This document shows positions 16,169 to 25,298 of a DNA stretch of 64,000 bases, piece by piece. Both the position numbers and the translations under genes were made by a program. The notes under the pieces were generated by a model. That model did not search any database and was not told where the DNA came from. It saw nothing but the letters and a program-made list of their open reading frames with translations. The DNA is from Saccharothrix deserti (GTDB lineage: Bacteria; Actinomycetota; Actinomycetes; Mycobacteriales; Pseudonocardiaceae): assembly GCF_009769385.1 (NCBI RefSeq), contig NZ_VKAB01000031.1, positions 62,001-126,000 of the forward strand, given 5' to 3'. Numbering within the stretch: the first letter of the stretch is position 1; each line of letters opens with the position of its first letter.

Positions 16169-19100
16169 ATGCTCACCGCCGACGGCCATCTGGTGCACTC
16201 CCCGGCGGACCTGGTCGACCTGTTGGAGTGCGAGCACCGCAGCCGGCTCACGCTGGCACTGGCCGCCGGGCTGCCCGACGCGCCCGTGCCGGACGCCCAG
16301 CCGAACACACTGGCCGCACGGCACGGCCTCGCGCACGAGCAAGCCGTCCTGGCACGCTTCCGCGCCGAGCACGACGTGGTCGAGATCCCGCAGCCCGCAC
16401 CGACGCACGAAGCGCTCACCCAAGCCGCCGCCCAGACCGCGGCTGCCATCGCCGCGCGGGCACCGGTGATCTACCAGGCCGTCTTCTACGCCGACGGCTT
16501 CCAGGGCCGCGCCGACTTCCTCGTCGCCACCGACCGCGGCTACGAGCCGCACGACGCCAAGCTCGCCCGGCACGCCACCCCGGCCGCCGTCGTCCAGCTC
16601 ACCGCCTACGCCAACGCGCTGGCACACCACGCCGGCCCCGCCATGCACCTCCTGCTCGGCGACGGCACCACCAAGACGTTCCAGGTCGCCGACTTCCTCC
16701 CCCTGGTCCGCGACCTCCAGGCCCGCCTGCACGACCGTCTCGCCGCACCCGCGTCCCTCCCCGAACGGCTCTGGGACGACGAACGCCCGGCCTGCGCCAC
16801 CTGCCGGTTCGGCAGGCACTGCGCGACGGGCCGGGAAGCGGACCGCGACCTGTCCCTGGTCGCCGGCATCCGCACCGACCAGCGGCGCAAGCTCGTCGCC
16901 GCCGGCCTCGGCACGATCGACGCCCTCGCCAACGCCACCCGCACCGACCGTCCCGCAACGATGTCCGCGGCAACGTTCACCGGCCTGCGCGCCCAGGCCG
17001 CGCTCCAGGTCATCCAGGACGACTCGCGCACCCAGGACGACCCGACCGGCAAGGTCGCCTACGAGGTCGTCGCACCGGAAGCACTGGCCACGCTGCCCGT
17101 GCCCAGCCCCGGTGACCTGTTCTTCGACATGGAAGGCGACCCGTTCGCCCTCAACGGCGAGGGCCTGGAGTACCTGTTCGGCGTGGTCGACGCCGACGAG
17201 AGGTTCACGCCGTTCTGGGCGCACACCCGTCCACAGGAGAAGGCGGCGTTCGAGCGGTTCGTCGACTTCGCCACGCAGGCGCTGGAGGCGCACCCGGAAG
17301 CGCACGTCTACCACTACGCGCCGTACGAGGTGAACGCGCTCAAGAAGCTCGCCGCCCTGCACGGCACACGTGAGGACGCCGTCGACCACCTGCTGCGCTC
17401 CGGCGCGCTGGTCGACCTCTACGCCGTCGTGCGCAAGGCGCTGCGCGTGTCCCAGCGGTCGTACTCGATCAAGTACCTCGAACCGCTCTACATGCCCGCC
17501 GCACGCGCGGGCGAGGTGACGAACGCCGTCTCCAGCATCGAGGCGTACGAGGAGTTCCTGGCGCTGCGCAACGTCGACCCGGCGCGGGCGGAGGACGTGC
17601 TCGCCGGCATCGCCGACTACAACACCTACGACTGCGTGTCCACGCTCGGGCTGTACCGGTTCCTGCTGGAGGTGCGGGCGGAGGCGGGCATCGAGCCGCA
17701 CGTGGCCGAGCCGTCGTTCACCGAGGAGATCGAGGACGAGCTCGCCGCCCAACGCCGCGCCGAACGTGCCGAACGGCTGGCCGCCGTGGTCGACCCGCTG
17801 CTGGAGGGCCTGCCGGACAACCCGGCGGACGCGACCGACGACGAGCGGGCGCGGGCGTTGCTGGCCGCCGCCGTCGGCTACCACCGGCGGGAGACGAACC
17901 CGGCCTGGTGGGACTTCTTCCGGCAGATGGCGGCGCCGCTGTCGGAACTGGAGTCGGACAGCGCGTGCGCGGTGCCGGTGTCGGTGCGGGCGCAGGACTG
18001 GGCGATGCCGTCCGGGCGGGTCCGCAAGGCCAAGCGCGAGGTGCGGGTGTGGTGCGATCCCGACCGGCCGCACCCGTTCGTGACCAACGACCAGGTCCGG
18101 CTGCTGTACAAGGGCTCGCCCGCCAACGTGACGCGTGACGCGGTGGTGCTCGGCGAGTCGGCCGAGGACATGGTGCTGCTGGAGAGCGTCGCGCCGGACG
18201 ACGTGCACGGTGAGCAGCCCATCGCGGTGCTGCCGGGCAGCCCGGTCCGGCCGACGCCCAAGGACGAGGCCGTGTACGACCTGGCGCGGTCCGTCGTGGA
18301 CGTGTTGCCCTCGCTGCCTCCGCACCCCGGCATCGACCTGATCCGCCGCACGCCGCCGCGCCTGAAGACCGGGTCGCTGCCGCGCGGTGAGGACCTGATC
18401 GCGGACGTGATCGCGGCGGTGGACGCGTTGGACGGCTCCGCGCTGGCCGTGCAGGGGCCGCCGGGCGCGGGCAAGACGTACCTGGCCGGACGGCTGATCG
18501 CACACCTGATCCGCGGCGGGCGCAGCGTCGGCGTGACGTCCACCAGCCACAAGGCGGTGGAGAACGTGCTCGGCGCCGCGTTGGCGGCCGGTCGTGAACT
18601 GGGCGTGCCGATCCCGACCGCGAAGCGCGCGAAGGGCGCGCCCGCGAAGGACTGCGCGTGGGAGCAGCCGCGCGACAACCCGGCGCTGGTGCGCTGGCGC
18701 AACGACCAGGGCGGCGGGCACCTGGTCGGCGGCACGGCGTGGACGTTCGCCAACACGGCGCTGCGCGAGCAGCCGTTCGACGTGCTGATCGTGGACGAGG
18801 CCGGGCAGTTCGCGCTGGCCGACGCGCTCGCCGTGTCGACGTGCGCGCGGAACCTCGTGCTGCTCGGCGACCCGCAGCAGTTGCCACAGGTCGTGCAGGG
18901 GACGCACCCGGCGGGCGCGGAGGCGTCGGCGTTGGGCCACCTGATCGGTGACGCGGACGTCATCCCGCCTTCGCTGGGCTACTTCCTCGACCAGACGCGC
19001 CGCATGCACCCGGCGGTGTGCGAGCCGGTGTCGAACCTGTCGTACGCGGGATTGCTGCACGCCCACCCCAGTGCCGCCTCACGCGGGATCGACGGCGTGC

Positions 19101-19621
19101 CTTCAGGTGTGTACGTGCATTCGGTGGCCCACTCGCACAACACCACGTCGTCGATCGAGGAGGCGTCGGCGGTGGTGGGCGTGGTGCGGTCGCTGATGGG
19201 TCGCATGTGGACGGACGGGCCGAACGCGCGGGCGTTGGACGACTCGGACATCCTGGTCGTGGCACCGTACAACCTGCAGGTGCGACTGGTCCGACGTGAA
19301 CTGGAGAAGCACGGCTACGAGCACGTGCGCGTCGGCACCGTCGACCGTTTCCAGGGCCAGGAAGCGCCCGTGGTGATCACCACGATGACCTCGTCAGCGG
19401 CCGTCGACCTACCGCGCGGCCTGGACTTCCTCCTGTCCCGCAACAGGTTGAACGTCGCGTTGTCACGCGCGCAGGCCGTAGCGGTCGTCGTGTGCTCACC
19501 ACGGTTGGTGGAGGCCGACATCCGCGACGTCGACCAGCTGCGTCTCGTCTCGGGCATGATCGGCCTGATGGCCGACGCCGACCGGTGGGACATCGACGTC
19601 GACCACACTCAAGCCCTATGA
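16169..19621 (+). CDS. TM0106-type RecB-like nuclease fused to superfamily 1 helicase
   Basis: A 1150-residue protein starting at ATG 16169. Residues about 10-330 form a TM0106/RecB-like nuclease-type module, with Q-G-R-A-D-F-L and P-H-D-A-K-L-A supplying PD-(D/E)xK-like residues, and a C-A-T-C...C cluster near 205-220 that may bind Fe-S or zinc. A DEDD-like RNase H segment follows (L-F-F-D-M-E-G-D at about 320; Y-N-T-Y-D-C-V near 485). An SF1 helicase of the Dna2/Upf1 type ends the protein, with Walker A G-P-P-G-A-G-K-T at about 762, Walker B I-V-D-E-A-G and terminal R-L-N-V-A-L-S-R-A. It probably acts in DNA end processing or defence. It overlaps the converging HSP90-like gene by 6 bp. Confidence 0.88.
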   Translation: MLTADGHLVHSPADLVDLLECEHRSRLTLALAAGLPDAPVPDAQPNTLAARHGLAHEQAVLARFRAEHDVVEIPQPAPTHEALTQAAAQTAAAIAARAPVIYQAVFYADGFQGRADFLVATDRGYEPHDAKLARHATPAAVVQLTAYANALAHHAGPAMHLLLGDGTTKTFQVADFLPLVRDLQARLHDRLAAPASLPERLWDDERPACATCRFGRHCATGREADRDLSLVAGIRTDQRRKLVAAGLGTIDALANATRTDRPATMSAATFTGLRAQAALQVIQDDSRTQDDPTGKVAYEVVAPEALATLPVPSPGDLFFDMEGDPFALNGEGLEYLFGVVDADERFTPFWAHTRPQEKAAFERFVDFATQALEAHPEAHVYHYAPYEVNALKKLAALHGTREDAVDHLLRSGALVDLYAVVRKALRVSQRSYSIKYLEPLYMPAARAGEVTNAVSSIEAYEEFLALRNVDPARAEDVLAGIADYNTYDCVSTLGLYRFLLEVRAEAGIEPHVAEPSFTEEIEDELAAQRRAERAERLAAVVDPLLEGLPDNPADATDDERARALLAAAVGYHRRETNPAWWDFFRQMAAPLSELESDSACAVPVSVRAQDWAMPSGRVRKAKREVRVWCDPDRPHPFVTNDQVRLLYKGSPANVTRDAVVLGESAEDMVLLESVAPDDVHGEQPIAVLPGSPVRPTPKDEAVYDLARSVVDVLPSLPPHPGIDLIRRTPPRLKTGSLPRGEDLIADVIAAVDALDGSALAVQGPPGAGKTYLAGRLIAHLIRGGRSVGVTSTSHKAVENVLGAALAAGRELGVPIPTAKRAKGAPAKDCAWEQPRDNPALVRWRNDQGGGHLVGGTAWTFANTALREQPFDVLIVDEAGQFALADALAVSTCARNLVLLGDPQQLPQVVQGTHPAGAEASALGHLIGDADVIPPSLGYFLDQTRRMHPAVCEPVSNLSYAGLLHAHPSAASRGIDGVPSGVYVHSVAHSHNTTSSIEEASAVVGVVRSLMGRMWTDGPNARALDDSDILVVAPYNLQVRLVRRELEKHGYEHVRVGTVDRFQGQEAPVVITTMTSSAAVDLPRGLDFLLSRNRLNVALSRAQAVAVVVCSPRLVEADIRDVDQLRLVSGMIGLMADADRWDIDVDHTQAL

Positions 19622-21719
19622 CACCTTGCGCGGCACCTTTTTAACGAGCTTGGGCAACTCCTGTTCGAGATCGTCCACTTCCAAGCCGATCTCGGTCATC
19701 CTGCGGGCGATCTCGACAACCGGCACGTTTCTCGCCAGTGCATGCCCCAGGACCTGCCTGATCGGCACTCGGGGTCCGAAATCGGACCGGAGGGCACTAT
19801 CCTCGAAGTTTTTGATCATGTACTCGTGCCCTTCCAACGCCAACCCATCTCGCGCCGACGCGTTCGCCAGTGCCCACCTCGGCAACCACGCCACATGACG
19901 CTCAAGCTGAACACGAAGTAGCGGCGATGCAGCGTGTCCCTGTCCCTGGATTCCGACTGAAGGAGCTGCGGGTCGAGAGGGAAGCAGCCGGTGACAGCCG
20001 CGTTCACTCTCTCCTCGTCGGTGCGGAGTCGCGCCGCCTTCTCGATCGCGGCCGATGTCACGATGTCGGCCACTCCCGGGCTGGTCACGGCCACACCGCA
20101 GATCCAGTCGAAGTCGAGGTACTCCGGGTCCGACTCGATCAGCGCGGGCGCCGCGTCCACGAGCAGGCTCTCGACGTGGTCGGAGACGTCGTCCAGCACC
20201 GCCGTCCGGTCGACCGTGAGGCGCGGCATCCAGTGGCGCGTCAGGTTCACGACCGCGCCACGCAGGTCGGCCGAGTCGTCCAAGGTCTTCAGCAGTCCGT
20301 GCTGCTCGGCGGGACGGACGTACAGGCCATCGACGAGCAGCGCACCGCCTTTCTCACACCAGACCACCTGTCCCGTCGTGACGCGCGGAGCGGGCACCAG
20401 CGGTCCCGTCGCGTTGATGCCGTCCGTTTCGCCAGGCAACCGCAATCGGCCCCGGAACACGAACGGGTCCCACTGGAAGAACAAACCGTCGTGCTCGGCA
20501 ATGGTCGGAAACTCGGCGATGCCCAACAACCGCTGGAGAACCTCGACGCACGACGGCGCGTCGTCACCATCACGGAGGTACAGCTCGACACCCTGGTCGA
20601 ATTCGATCCGCCCCACCCAGCCCTGCGGAAGGCCGCGCGCCGTCCCGTAGTCCTGTCGCGTCTGGCGGTAGCGGCACGCGTCCAGGGCGTTCTGGTACAG
20701 CTCGCGGATCGCCAGCGACCTGTCACCGTAAAGGGGTTGCCCCATGAGCAGCTCCCGGATGCGGGTCTGCTCCAAGCGGAAGCGGGTGACGGGGACGGTG
20801 AAGACCGGTCGGCCGTCGCGCACGGCCGGTTCGACCCGGTCGGCCGACGCACGGGCCGGTAGGCCGAGCAGCGGCTGGAGGTGGGCGTCGTCCTCCGCCA
20901 CCGCGTGGACCGCGCCGAGCACCGCGTCCACGCGGACGACGTGCTCCCGCAGTGCCTCCAGCACGGCCTCGTGCCGGCACTCGGCCACCAACCCCAGGCC
21001 GATGCGGACGGGTTCCCAGCTCAGCTCCTCCACTGTGGTCCGCAGCTCCGAGAGGTCCACCGGCTCCGGGATGCCGAGGTGCTCGACCAGGACCGTGGAC
21101 AACGTGATCGGTTCGACGGCGAGCACGTGCCCGAGCGCCAGCAGGAGGCCCACCAGGCGCTCGCGCACCACGATCCCGCCGAGGTGGGTCGTCTTGGACG
21201 CCAACCCCAGGCGTTGCGGGTTGCTCAGGTCCCCCGGCGGGAGCCGGAACAGACGTGTCAGGCGATCGAGCACGTCGATGACGACCCTGCGGAGCGGAGG
21301 GTTCTCGACAGGGATCGCGTCCAGTGCCGTGGGCCGCCTTGTCGGCTCTCGATCCAGCGGTGGAACAGCCACCAGGCGATGTCGTCGGAAGCGGTGGCCC
21401 GGTCGGCGAGACCTCGCTGCGCCGCCCGCGTGACCAGTCGACGCTCCTGCTGACCCGACAGGTACCGCTCGTAAGACCGACGGTCCTCGTCGCCGCCGAT
21501 GGGGTCGAGGTTCACCGGGTCGACGTGCGCCAGCCCCGCCGCTGCCTGTGCCGTGTGGGCTTGGTGGACCAGCGGCGCCAGTGCCGGCAGCGTCGCCTCC
21601 AACGGCGAGAACTCCAGCGACTCCCGCGCGCGGACCACGCGGATCATCGCCGCTGTGCGAACAGGCCGCCCACGCGCTGAGACCACCGTGAGTAGGCGCT
21701 TGACAAGCGGCGATGTCAC
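19616..21719 (-). pseudogene. HSP90-like (GHKL) ATPase with C-terminal helical repeat, two frameshifts
   Basis: Three consecutive frames give one coherent protein of about 700 residues. GTG 21719 opens frame 1, which reads to about 21335 (R-W-I-E-S-R-Q-G-G-P). Restoring one C in the C-run there continues as T-A-L-D-A-I-P-V-E-N-P-P in frame 2. That frame carries the GHKL Bergerat-type motif E-L-Y-Q-N-A-L-D-A-C near 20690. A second missing C near 19910 joins F-V-F to Q-L-E-R-H-V-A-W-L-P-R-W. The C-terminus I-A-R-R-M-T-E-I-G-L-E-V-D-D-L resembles winged-helix repeats in conflict-related HSP90-like proteins. Each shift is one base within a C-run, so sequencing error competes with true decay. The frames otherwise look selected. 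Confidence 0.7.
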
Positions 21720-21817
21720 CCGAATTGACCAACATCAGGTGTGAACATCTCACCGGGCGGGTCCGTATAGGGGTTTGCGTCACCTCCGCCGCGTCACCGC
21801 CGTACACAGGAGCAACC

Positions 21818-22597
21818 ATGCAGTTCGCACGGGTCGTTCGGGCATCGTTCTGCGTCGCGGCGGCCGTCGCGACCGCGAGCCTGCTGACCGCCTCCCCCGC
21901 CTCCGCGCACATCCCGACGATCAAGGCCGAGTGCGTCGGCGACGAGGCGAGACTCGCCGTCAGCCTGAGCCGTTACGACGGCAGGAGGTCCAACTGGCTC
22001 AAGGTCGACGACAACGGTGAGGCCATTGCGAACCACGAATTCCGCGAGTCGTACTCGAAGACCTACCGCAGGCCCGGAACCGCGCGGCACGTGTTCACGG
22101 TGACCGTCTTCGCGTGGGACGACGCCTACCCGTACGCCTATCCGCAGCACCCGTACGCCTATCCGTACGGCGGGTACCAGTACGGCTCCCCGTACGGCTA
22201 CCCGCCGGGCGGCTACGCGCCGCGCGGCTGGTCGTTCACCAAGAAGTTCACCGTCGAACCGTGCGTGGTGCCCCCCACGACGACAACGACGGTCCCGGCC
22301 ACGACGAAGCCCCCAAAGCCCTCGAAGCCGGAGAAGACCACCACGACGCCGGTTCCCGTCACCACCACACCCGTGACGACCACGACCACCGTGGAGACCA
22401 CGACGACAACGACCACGACGCCGTTGACGTTCGACTGGCCCACCACGCGACCGAAGGCGGTCGTGATCCCCGCCGCCAACGACAGCGAACTGCCCGACAC
22501 GGGCGCGGACGTGACCGCCCCGTTGGTGCTCGGCGTGCTGCTCCTCACCGGCGGCGTCATCGTGCTCGTCCTGCTGCGCCGCCGAATCCAGGGGTAG
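21818..22597 (+). CDS. Sortase-anchored surface protein with Thr-rich stalk (LPDTG)
   Basis: A 259-residue protein starting at ATG 21818 behind ACAGGAG. It has a Sec signal peptide ending A-S-A before a mature N-terminal His. An Ig-like domain of about 100 residues is bracketed by two Cys (A-E-C-V and V-E-P-C), with a Tyr/Pro/Gly-rich loop (Y-P-Y-A-Y-P-Q) inserted in it. A Thr/Lys/Pro-rich stalk follows. The C-terminus is a sortase signal: L-P-D-T-G, a hydrophobic helix and R-R-R. It is predicted to be covalently attached to the cell wall. It is a paralogue of the next gene, which uses a different sorting motif. The Tyr/Pro loop is absent from that copy. Confidence 0.85.
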   Translation: MQFARVVRASFCVAAAVATASLLTASPASAHIPTIKAECVGDEARLAVSLSRYDGRRSNWLKVDDNGEAIANHEFRESYSKTYRRPGTARHVFTVTVFAWDDAYPYAYPQHPYAYPYGGYQYGSPYGYPPGGYAPRGWSFTKKFTVEPCVVPPTTTTTVPATTKPPKPSKPEKTTTTPVPVTTTPVTTTTTVETTTTTTTTPLTFDWPTTRPKAVVIPAANDSELPDTGADVTAPLVLGVLLLTGGVIVLVLLRRRIQG

Positions 22598-22633
22598 ATA
22601 ACGGAAAGCGACCGTCCCACCTTACGCGAAGTA

Positions 22634-22680
22634 ATTACGGCTACCCCATTCGGGTAGTTAATTGCACCCCGCTAGGGTGA
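22634..22680 (+). promoter_or_regulatory. Two hairpins in the spacer between surface-protein paralogues
   Basis: CTACCC (22641-22646) pairs with GGGTAG (22652-22657) and is flanked by AATTA and TAATT, which extend the stem with a bulge. CACCC (22665-22669) then pairs with GGGTG (22675-22679). Together they sit in an unusually AT-rich 120-bp gap, ending about 40 bp before the second gene. They could end the first transcript or regulate the second. There is no U-tract, so regulation seems likelier. Confidence 0.4.
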
Positions 22681-22717
22681 CGTCGTTTCTCCTCAGCCCT
22701 TCCCTCAGGAGCCCCTC

Positions 22718-23380
22718 ATGCAGCTCGCACGAGTAGTCGGTGCGGCCATCGGTGTCGTCGCGACCATCGCGACCACCACTCTGGTCATGGCACTGCCGGC
22801 CTCGGCGCACACCCCGACGCTGACCCCGAAGTGCGAAAACGGCACGGCCAGCCTCACGGTGAAGCTCAGGGCCTACGCCCAGAGCACCGATCAGAAGTCG
22901 AACCACATCAAGGTCACCGTCGACGGCAAGGAGGTGGAGAACAAGGACTTCAGCGCGAGCTTCGACGGGGCCTACTCCGCCACCGGCGACGTGAAGCGCG
23001 AGTTCGTCGTCGAAGTGACCGCGTACGACGGCAACCAGTTCTCCTTCAAGAAGACGGAGACCGTCGAGCCGTGCGTGGCGGTCACCTCGACGTCCAGCAC
23101 CACCACGACGACCACGACGACCAGCACCACGGTTGAGACGACCACGACGACGACCGAGGCGACCACCACCACCACGGAGCCGACCACGTCGGAGTCCTCG
23201 CCGGCCGGCACCACGACGACCACGACGACCACGCCCGCGATCGTGGCGGTGGCCGACACGGGCGGTCTGGCCGACACGGGCGCGAGCATCGCGATCCCGC
23301 TGGTGATCGGCGTCGTCCTGCTCGGCGGTGGCGCGGCCCTGCTGATCGTCCTGCGTCGGCGGGCAGCCGGTAACCAGTAG
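22718..23380 (+). CDS. Sortase-anchored surface protein with Thr-rich stalk (LADTG)
   Basis: A 220-residue paralogue of the preceding gene. The signal peptide ends A-S-A before H-T-P, and an Ig-like domain lies between C38 and a V-E-P-C motif. A pure Thr-dominated stalk (about residues 124-175) separates it from the C-terminus, where L-A-D-T-G precedes a hydrophobic helix and R-R-R. LAxTG motifs are recognised by class E sortases of high-GC actinomycetes, whereas the neighbour has the canonical LPxTG. V-A-D-T-G-G-L-A-D-T-G shows the D-T-G element duplicated. The ATG follows CAGGAG. Its TAG stop is the first of six tandem TAGCCGG units. No sortase gene is in the window. Confidence 0.85.
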   Translation: MQLARVVGAAIGVVATIATTTLVMALPASAHTPTLTPKCENGTASLTVKLRAYAQSTDQKSNHIKVTVDGKEVENKDFSASFDGAYSATGDVKREFVVEVTAYDGNQFSFKKTETVEPCVAVTSTSSTTTTTTTTSTTVETTTTTTEATTTTTEPTTSESSPAGTTTTTTTTPAIVAVADTGGLADTGASIAIPLVIGVVLLGGGAALLIVLRRRAAGNQ

Positions 23381-23419
23381 CCGGTAGCCGGTAGCCGGTA
23401 GCCGGTAGCCGGTAGCCGG
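23378..23419 (+). repeat. Six tandem TAGCCGG units over a stop codon
   Basis: Six perfect 7-bp units run without spacers from the stop codon of the LADTG protein gene, then degrade into TAGAG. Because 7 is not a multiple of 3, the units place stops in all three frames. They have no spacers, so this is a slippage-type repeat and not a CRISPR array. Confidence 0.9.
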
Positions 23420-23435
23420 TAGAGCAACGAACACG

Positions 23436-23478
23436 ACTCGGCCCCGGTCCTTCCACAGTGGAGTGACCGGGGCCGAGT
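23436..23478. terminator. Strong bidirectional hairpin terminator
   Basis: A perfect 14-bp inverted repeat (ACTCGGCCCCGGTC at 23436-23449, its complement at 23465-23478) encloses a smaller TCCAC/GTGGA stem. It lies between the convergent surface-protein and dehydrogenase genes and can serve both, although neither side has a clear T-tract. Confidence 0.75.
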
Positions 23479-23485
23479 GCTGTGC

Positions 23486-23520
23486 GGGGCCAGGGGCTAG
23501 GGGCTAGGGGCTAGGGGCAG
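23486..23520 (-). repeat. Tandem GGGGCTA units at the 3' end of the dehydrogenase gene
   Basis: Three perfect GGGGCTA units (23493-23513) are flanked by the variants GGGGCCA (23486) and GGGGCAG (23514), five 7-bp units in all. On the minus strand they encode the last residues of the dehydrogenase, and the in-frame TAG lies in the last perfect unit, at 23497-23499. Confidence 0.85.
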
Positions 23521-24501
23521 CACCTGGATCTTGCGCCCCTGCCCCGCCTGGAACCGGGACAGCGCCGAGGCGTAGTCGGCCAGCGGCAGGCGGTCGCTGA
23601 TGAACACCTCCGGGTCGAGCACACCGGTGGCGAACAGGTCGGCCGCCCGTTCGAACGAGTGCAGCACCGCCATCGAGCCGGTGATGGTGATCTCCTGGTT
23701 GTAGATGCGGTACGGGTCGATGGTCACCCGCGCCGCGTAGTCGGAGACGCCGAACTGGAGGAACGTGCCGCCCTTCGCGACCCGGCCCAGCCCGTCCTGG
23801 ATCGCCTTCTCGTTGCCGGTGGCGTCGATGACGACGTCCCAGCCCTCCGGCCGGTCCAGCTCGTCGGCCGACGTCGCGGTGCCGCTGACGCCCAGCAGCT
23901 CGGCGGTGGCCAGGCGCTCCGGGTTGAGGTCGACGATCTCGATGGACGACGCACCCGTGAGCTTGCCGAGTTGCAGCATCATCAGGCCCATCGTGCCCGA
24001 GCCGTAGATCAGCACCCGACTGGCCAACCGCGACCGCAGCACGTCGTAACCGCGCACCGCGCACGACAGCGGCTCGATCAGCGCGGCGTCCTCGGTGCGC
24101 ACGTGGTCGGGCAGCTTCACGCAGTTCGCCACCGGCGCCAGCGCGTACTCGGCCGCGCCGCCGCCCGTCGTGACGCCGATCGCGGCCCACCGCTCGCACA
24201 GGTTGTTGCGCCCCGACCGGCACATGCGGCACTCGTGGCAGTACAGCGACGGGTCCACCGCGACCCGGTCGCCGACCTCGACCTCGGTGACGTCCGACCC
24301 GATCTCCGCGACCACGCCCGCGAACTCGTGACCGGGCACCACCGGCAGCGTCGGCGCGAACTCGCCCTGCAGGATGTGCAGGTCGGTGCCGCACAGCCCG
24401 CACGCCGCGACGTCCACGACGACCTGGCGCGGGCCGGGCGTCGGGTCCGGCACCTCGGCGACCTCCACCGCGCCGACCCCGGTGATCACGGCTGCTTTCA
24501 C
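23497..24501 (-). CDS. Zinc-dependent alcohol (polyol) dehydrogenase
   Basis: A 334-residue medium-chain dehydrogenase. Catalytic zinc ligands are C-G-L-C-G-T-D near the N-terminus and G-H-E. Structural zinc cysteines are C-H-E-C-R-M-C...C. The Rossmann motif is G-S-G-T-M-G near residue 165. This is the sorbitol/threonine-dehydrogenase branch, which oxidises polyols with NAD+. GTG 24501 overlaps the stop of the second permease gene by 3 bases, making it the last gene of the uptake operon. It probably catalyses the first catabolic step for the imported sugar alcohol. The last few residues (L-A-P-S-P) are encoded by the tandem repeat at its 3' end. Confidence 0.87.
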   Translation of the reverse strand: MKAAVITGVGAVEVAEVPDPTPGPRQVVVDVAACGLCGTDLHILQGEFAPTLPVVPGHEFAGVVAEIGSDVTEVEVGDRVAVDPSLYCHECRMCRSGRNNLCERWAAIGVTTGGGAAEYALAPVANCVKLPDHVRTEDAALIEPLSCAVRGYDVLRSRLASRVLIYGSGTMGLMMLQLGKLTGASSIEIVDLNPERLATAELLGVSGTATSADELDRPEGWDVVIDATGNEKAIQDGLGRVAKGGTFLQFGVSDYAARVTIDPYRIYNQEITITGSMAVLHSFERAADLFATGVLDPEVFISDRLPLADYASALSRFQAGQGRKIQVLPLAPSP

Positions 24502-25298
24502 TTCACGGCTCCCAGAGAAAGGCCCTGGACCAGCTTGTCCTGGGCGGCGAACCCGGCGACGAGCACCGGCAGCGACACCACCACGGCGGCGGCGCACACC
24601 TTGGCCAGGAACAAACCCTGGCTGGTGACGAACCCGGTGAGGTAGACCGGCGCGGTGCCCGCGACCACGCCGGTCAGCACGCGGGCGAACAGCAACTCGT
24701 TCCAGCTGAAGATGAAGCAGATCAACGAGGTCGCCGCGATACCGGGCATGGCGACCGGCGCGACCACCCGGCGCAGCGTGGTGACCAGGCCCGCGCCGTC
24801 CAGCGCGGCGGCCTCCAGGATCTCCCCCGGCACCTCGGCCAGGAACGACCGCATCAGCCACACCGCGATCGGCAGGTTCATCGACGTGTAGAGCACGACC
24901 AGGAACGAGATGTTGTCCAGCATCCCGGTGTACTGCGCGACCAGGTAGATCGGCAGCAGACCGGCGACGACCGGCAGCATCTTGGTGGACAGGAAGAAGA
25001 ACAGCACGTCCGACCACTTCTCGACCTTCTTGATCGAGAGCGCGTACGCCGCCGGGATCGCCAGCAGCAGCACCAGCACCGTGGAGCCGATCGACGCGCT
25101 GAGCGAGTTGATCAGCGGCGGCCACGGGTCGGAGTCGAAGAACGCGGCGTAGCTGTCGAACGTGACGGGCGCGGCCAACGACGGCGGGTTCGTCGCCGCG
25201 TCGGGCTCGCTGTGCAGCGAGGTGAGCACCATCCACGCCACCGGCGCGAAGAACAGCAGGCCGGCGAACCACGCGGCCAAACCCAGGATCCGGCTCAT
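24498..25298 (-). CDS. Sugar/polyol ABC transporter permease (MalG type)
   Basis: A 266-residue inner-membrane protein with six hydrophobic segments and the EAA-type loop E-A-A-A-L-D-G-A-G (about residues 175-183) that contacts the ATPase. ATG 25298 overlaps the stop of the first permease gene (ATGA). It is the second permease of the operon and forms the channel with the MalF-type partner. No gene for the nucleotide-binding subunit is present in the operon. Streptomycete-type carbohydrate importers commonly share one MsiK ATPase, and that is the likely arrangement here. Confidence 0.88.
   Translation of the reverse strand: MSRILGLAAWFAGLLFFAPVAWMVLTSLHSEPDAATNPPSLAAPVTFDSYAAFFDSDPWPPLINSLSASIGSTVLVLLLAIPAAYALSIKKVEKWSDVLFFFLSTKMLPVVAGLLPIYLVAQYTGMLDNISFLVVLYTSMNLPIAVWLMRSFLAEVPGEILEAAALDGAGLVTTLRRVVAPVAMPGIAATSLICFIFSWNELLFARVLTGVVAGTAPVYLTGFVTSQGLFLAKVCAAAVVVSLPVLVAGFAAQDKLVQGLSLGAVK

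Noticed and set aside
15890..19066. Very long open frame on the minus strand opposite the RecB nuclease-helicase gene
   Set aside because: It is an artefact of high GC: its product is Arg/Gly/Val-rich with no domain, while the plus strand has clear helicase and nuclease motifs.
19616..19894. The 92-codon frame as an independent gene
   Set aside because: It continues the HSP90-like protein seamlessly after a one-base correction and has no ribosome site of its own.
23378..23520. CRISPR array
   Set aside because: The units are 7 bp, directly adjoining, without spacers.
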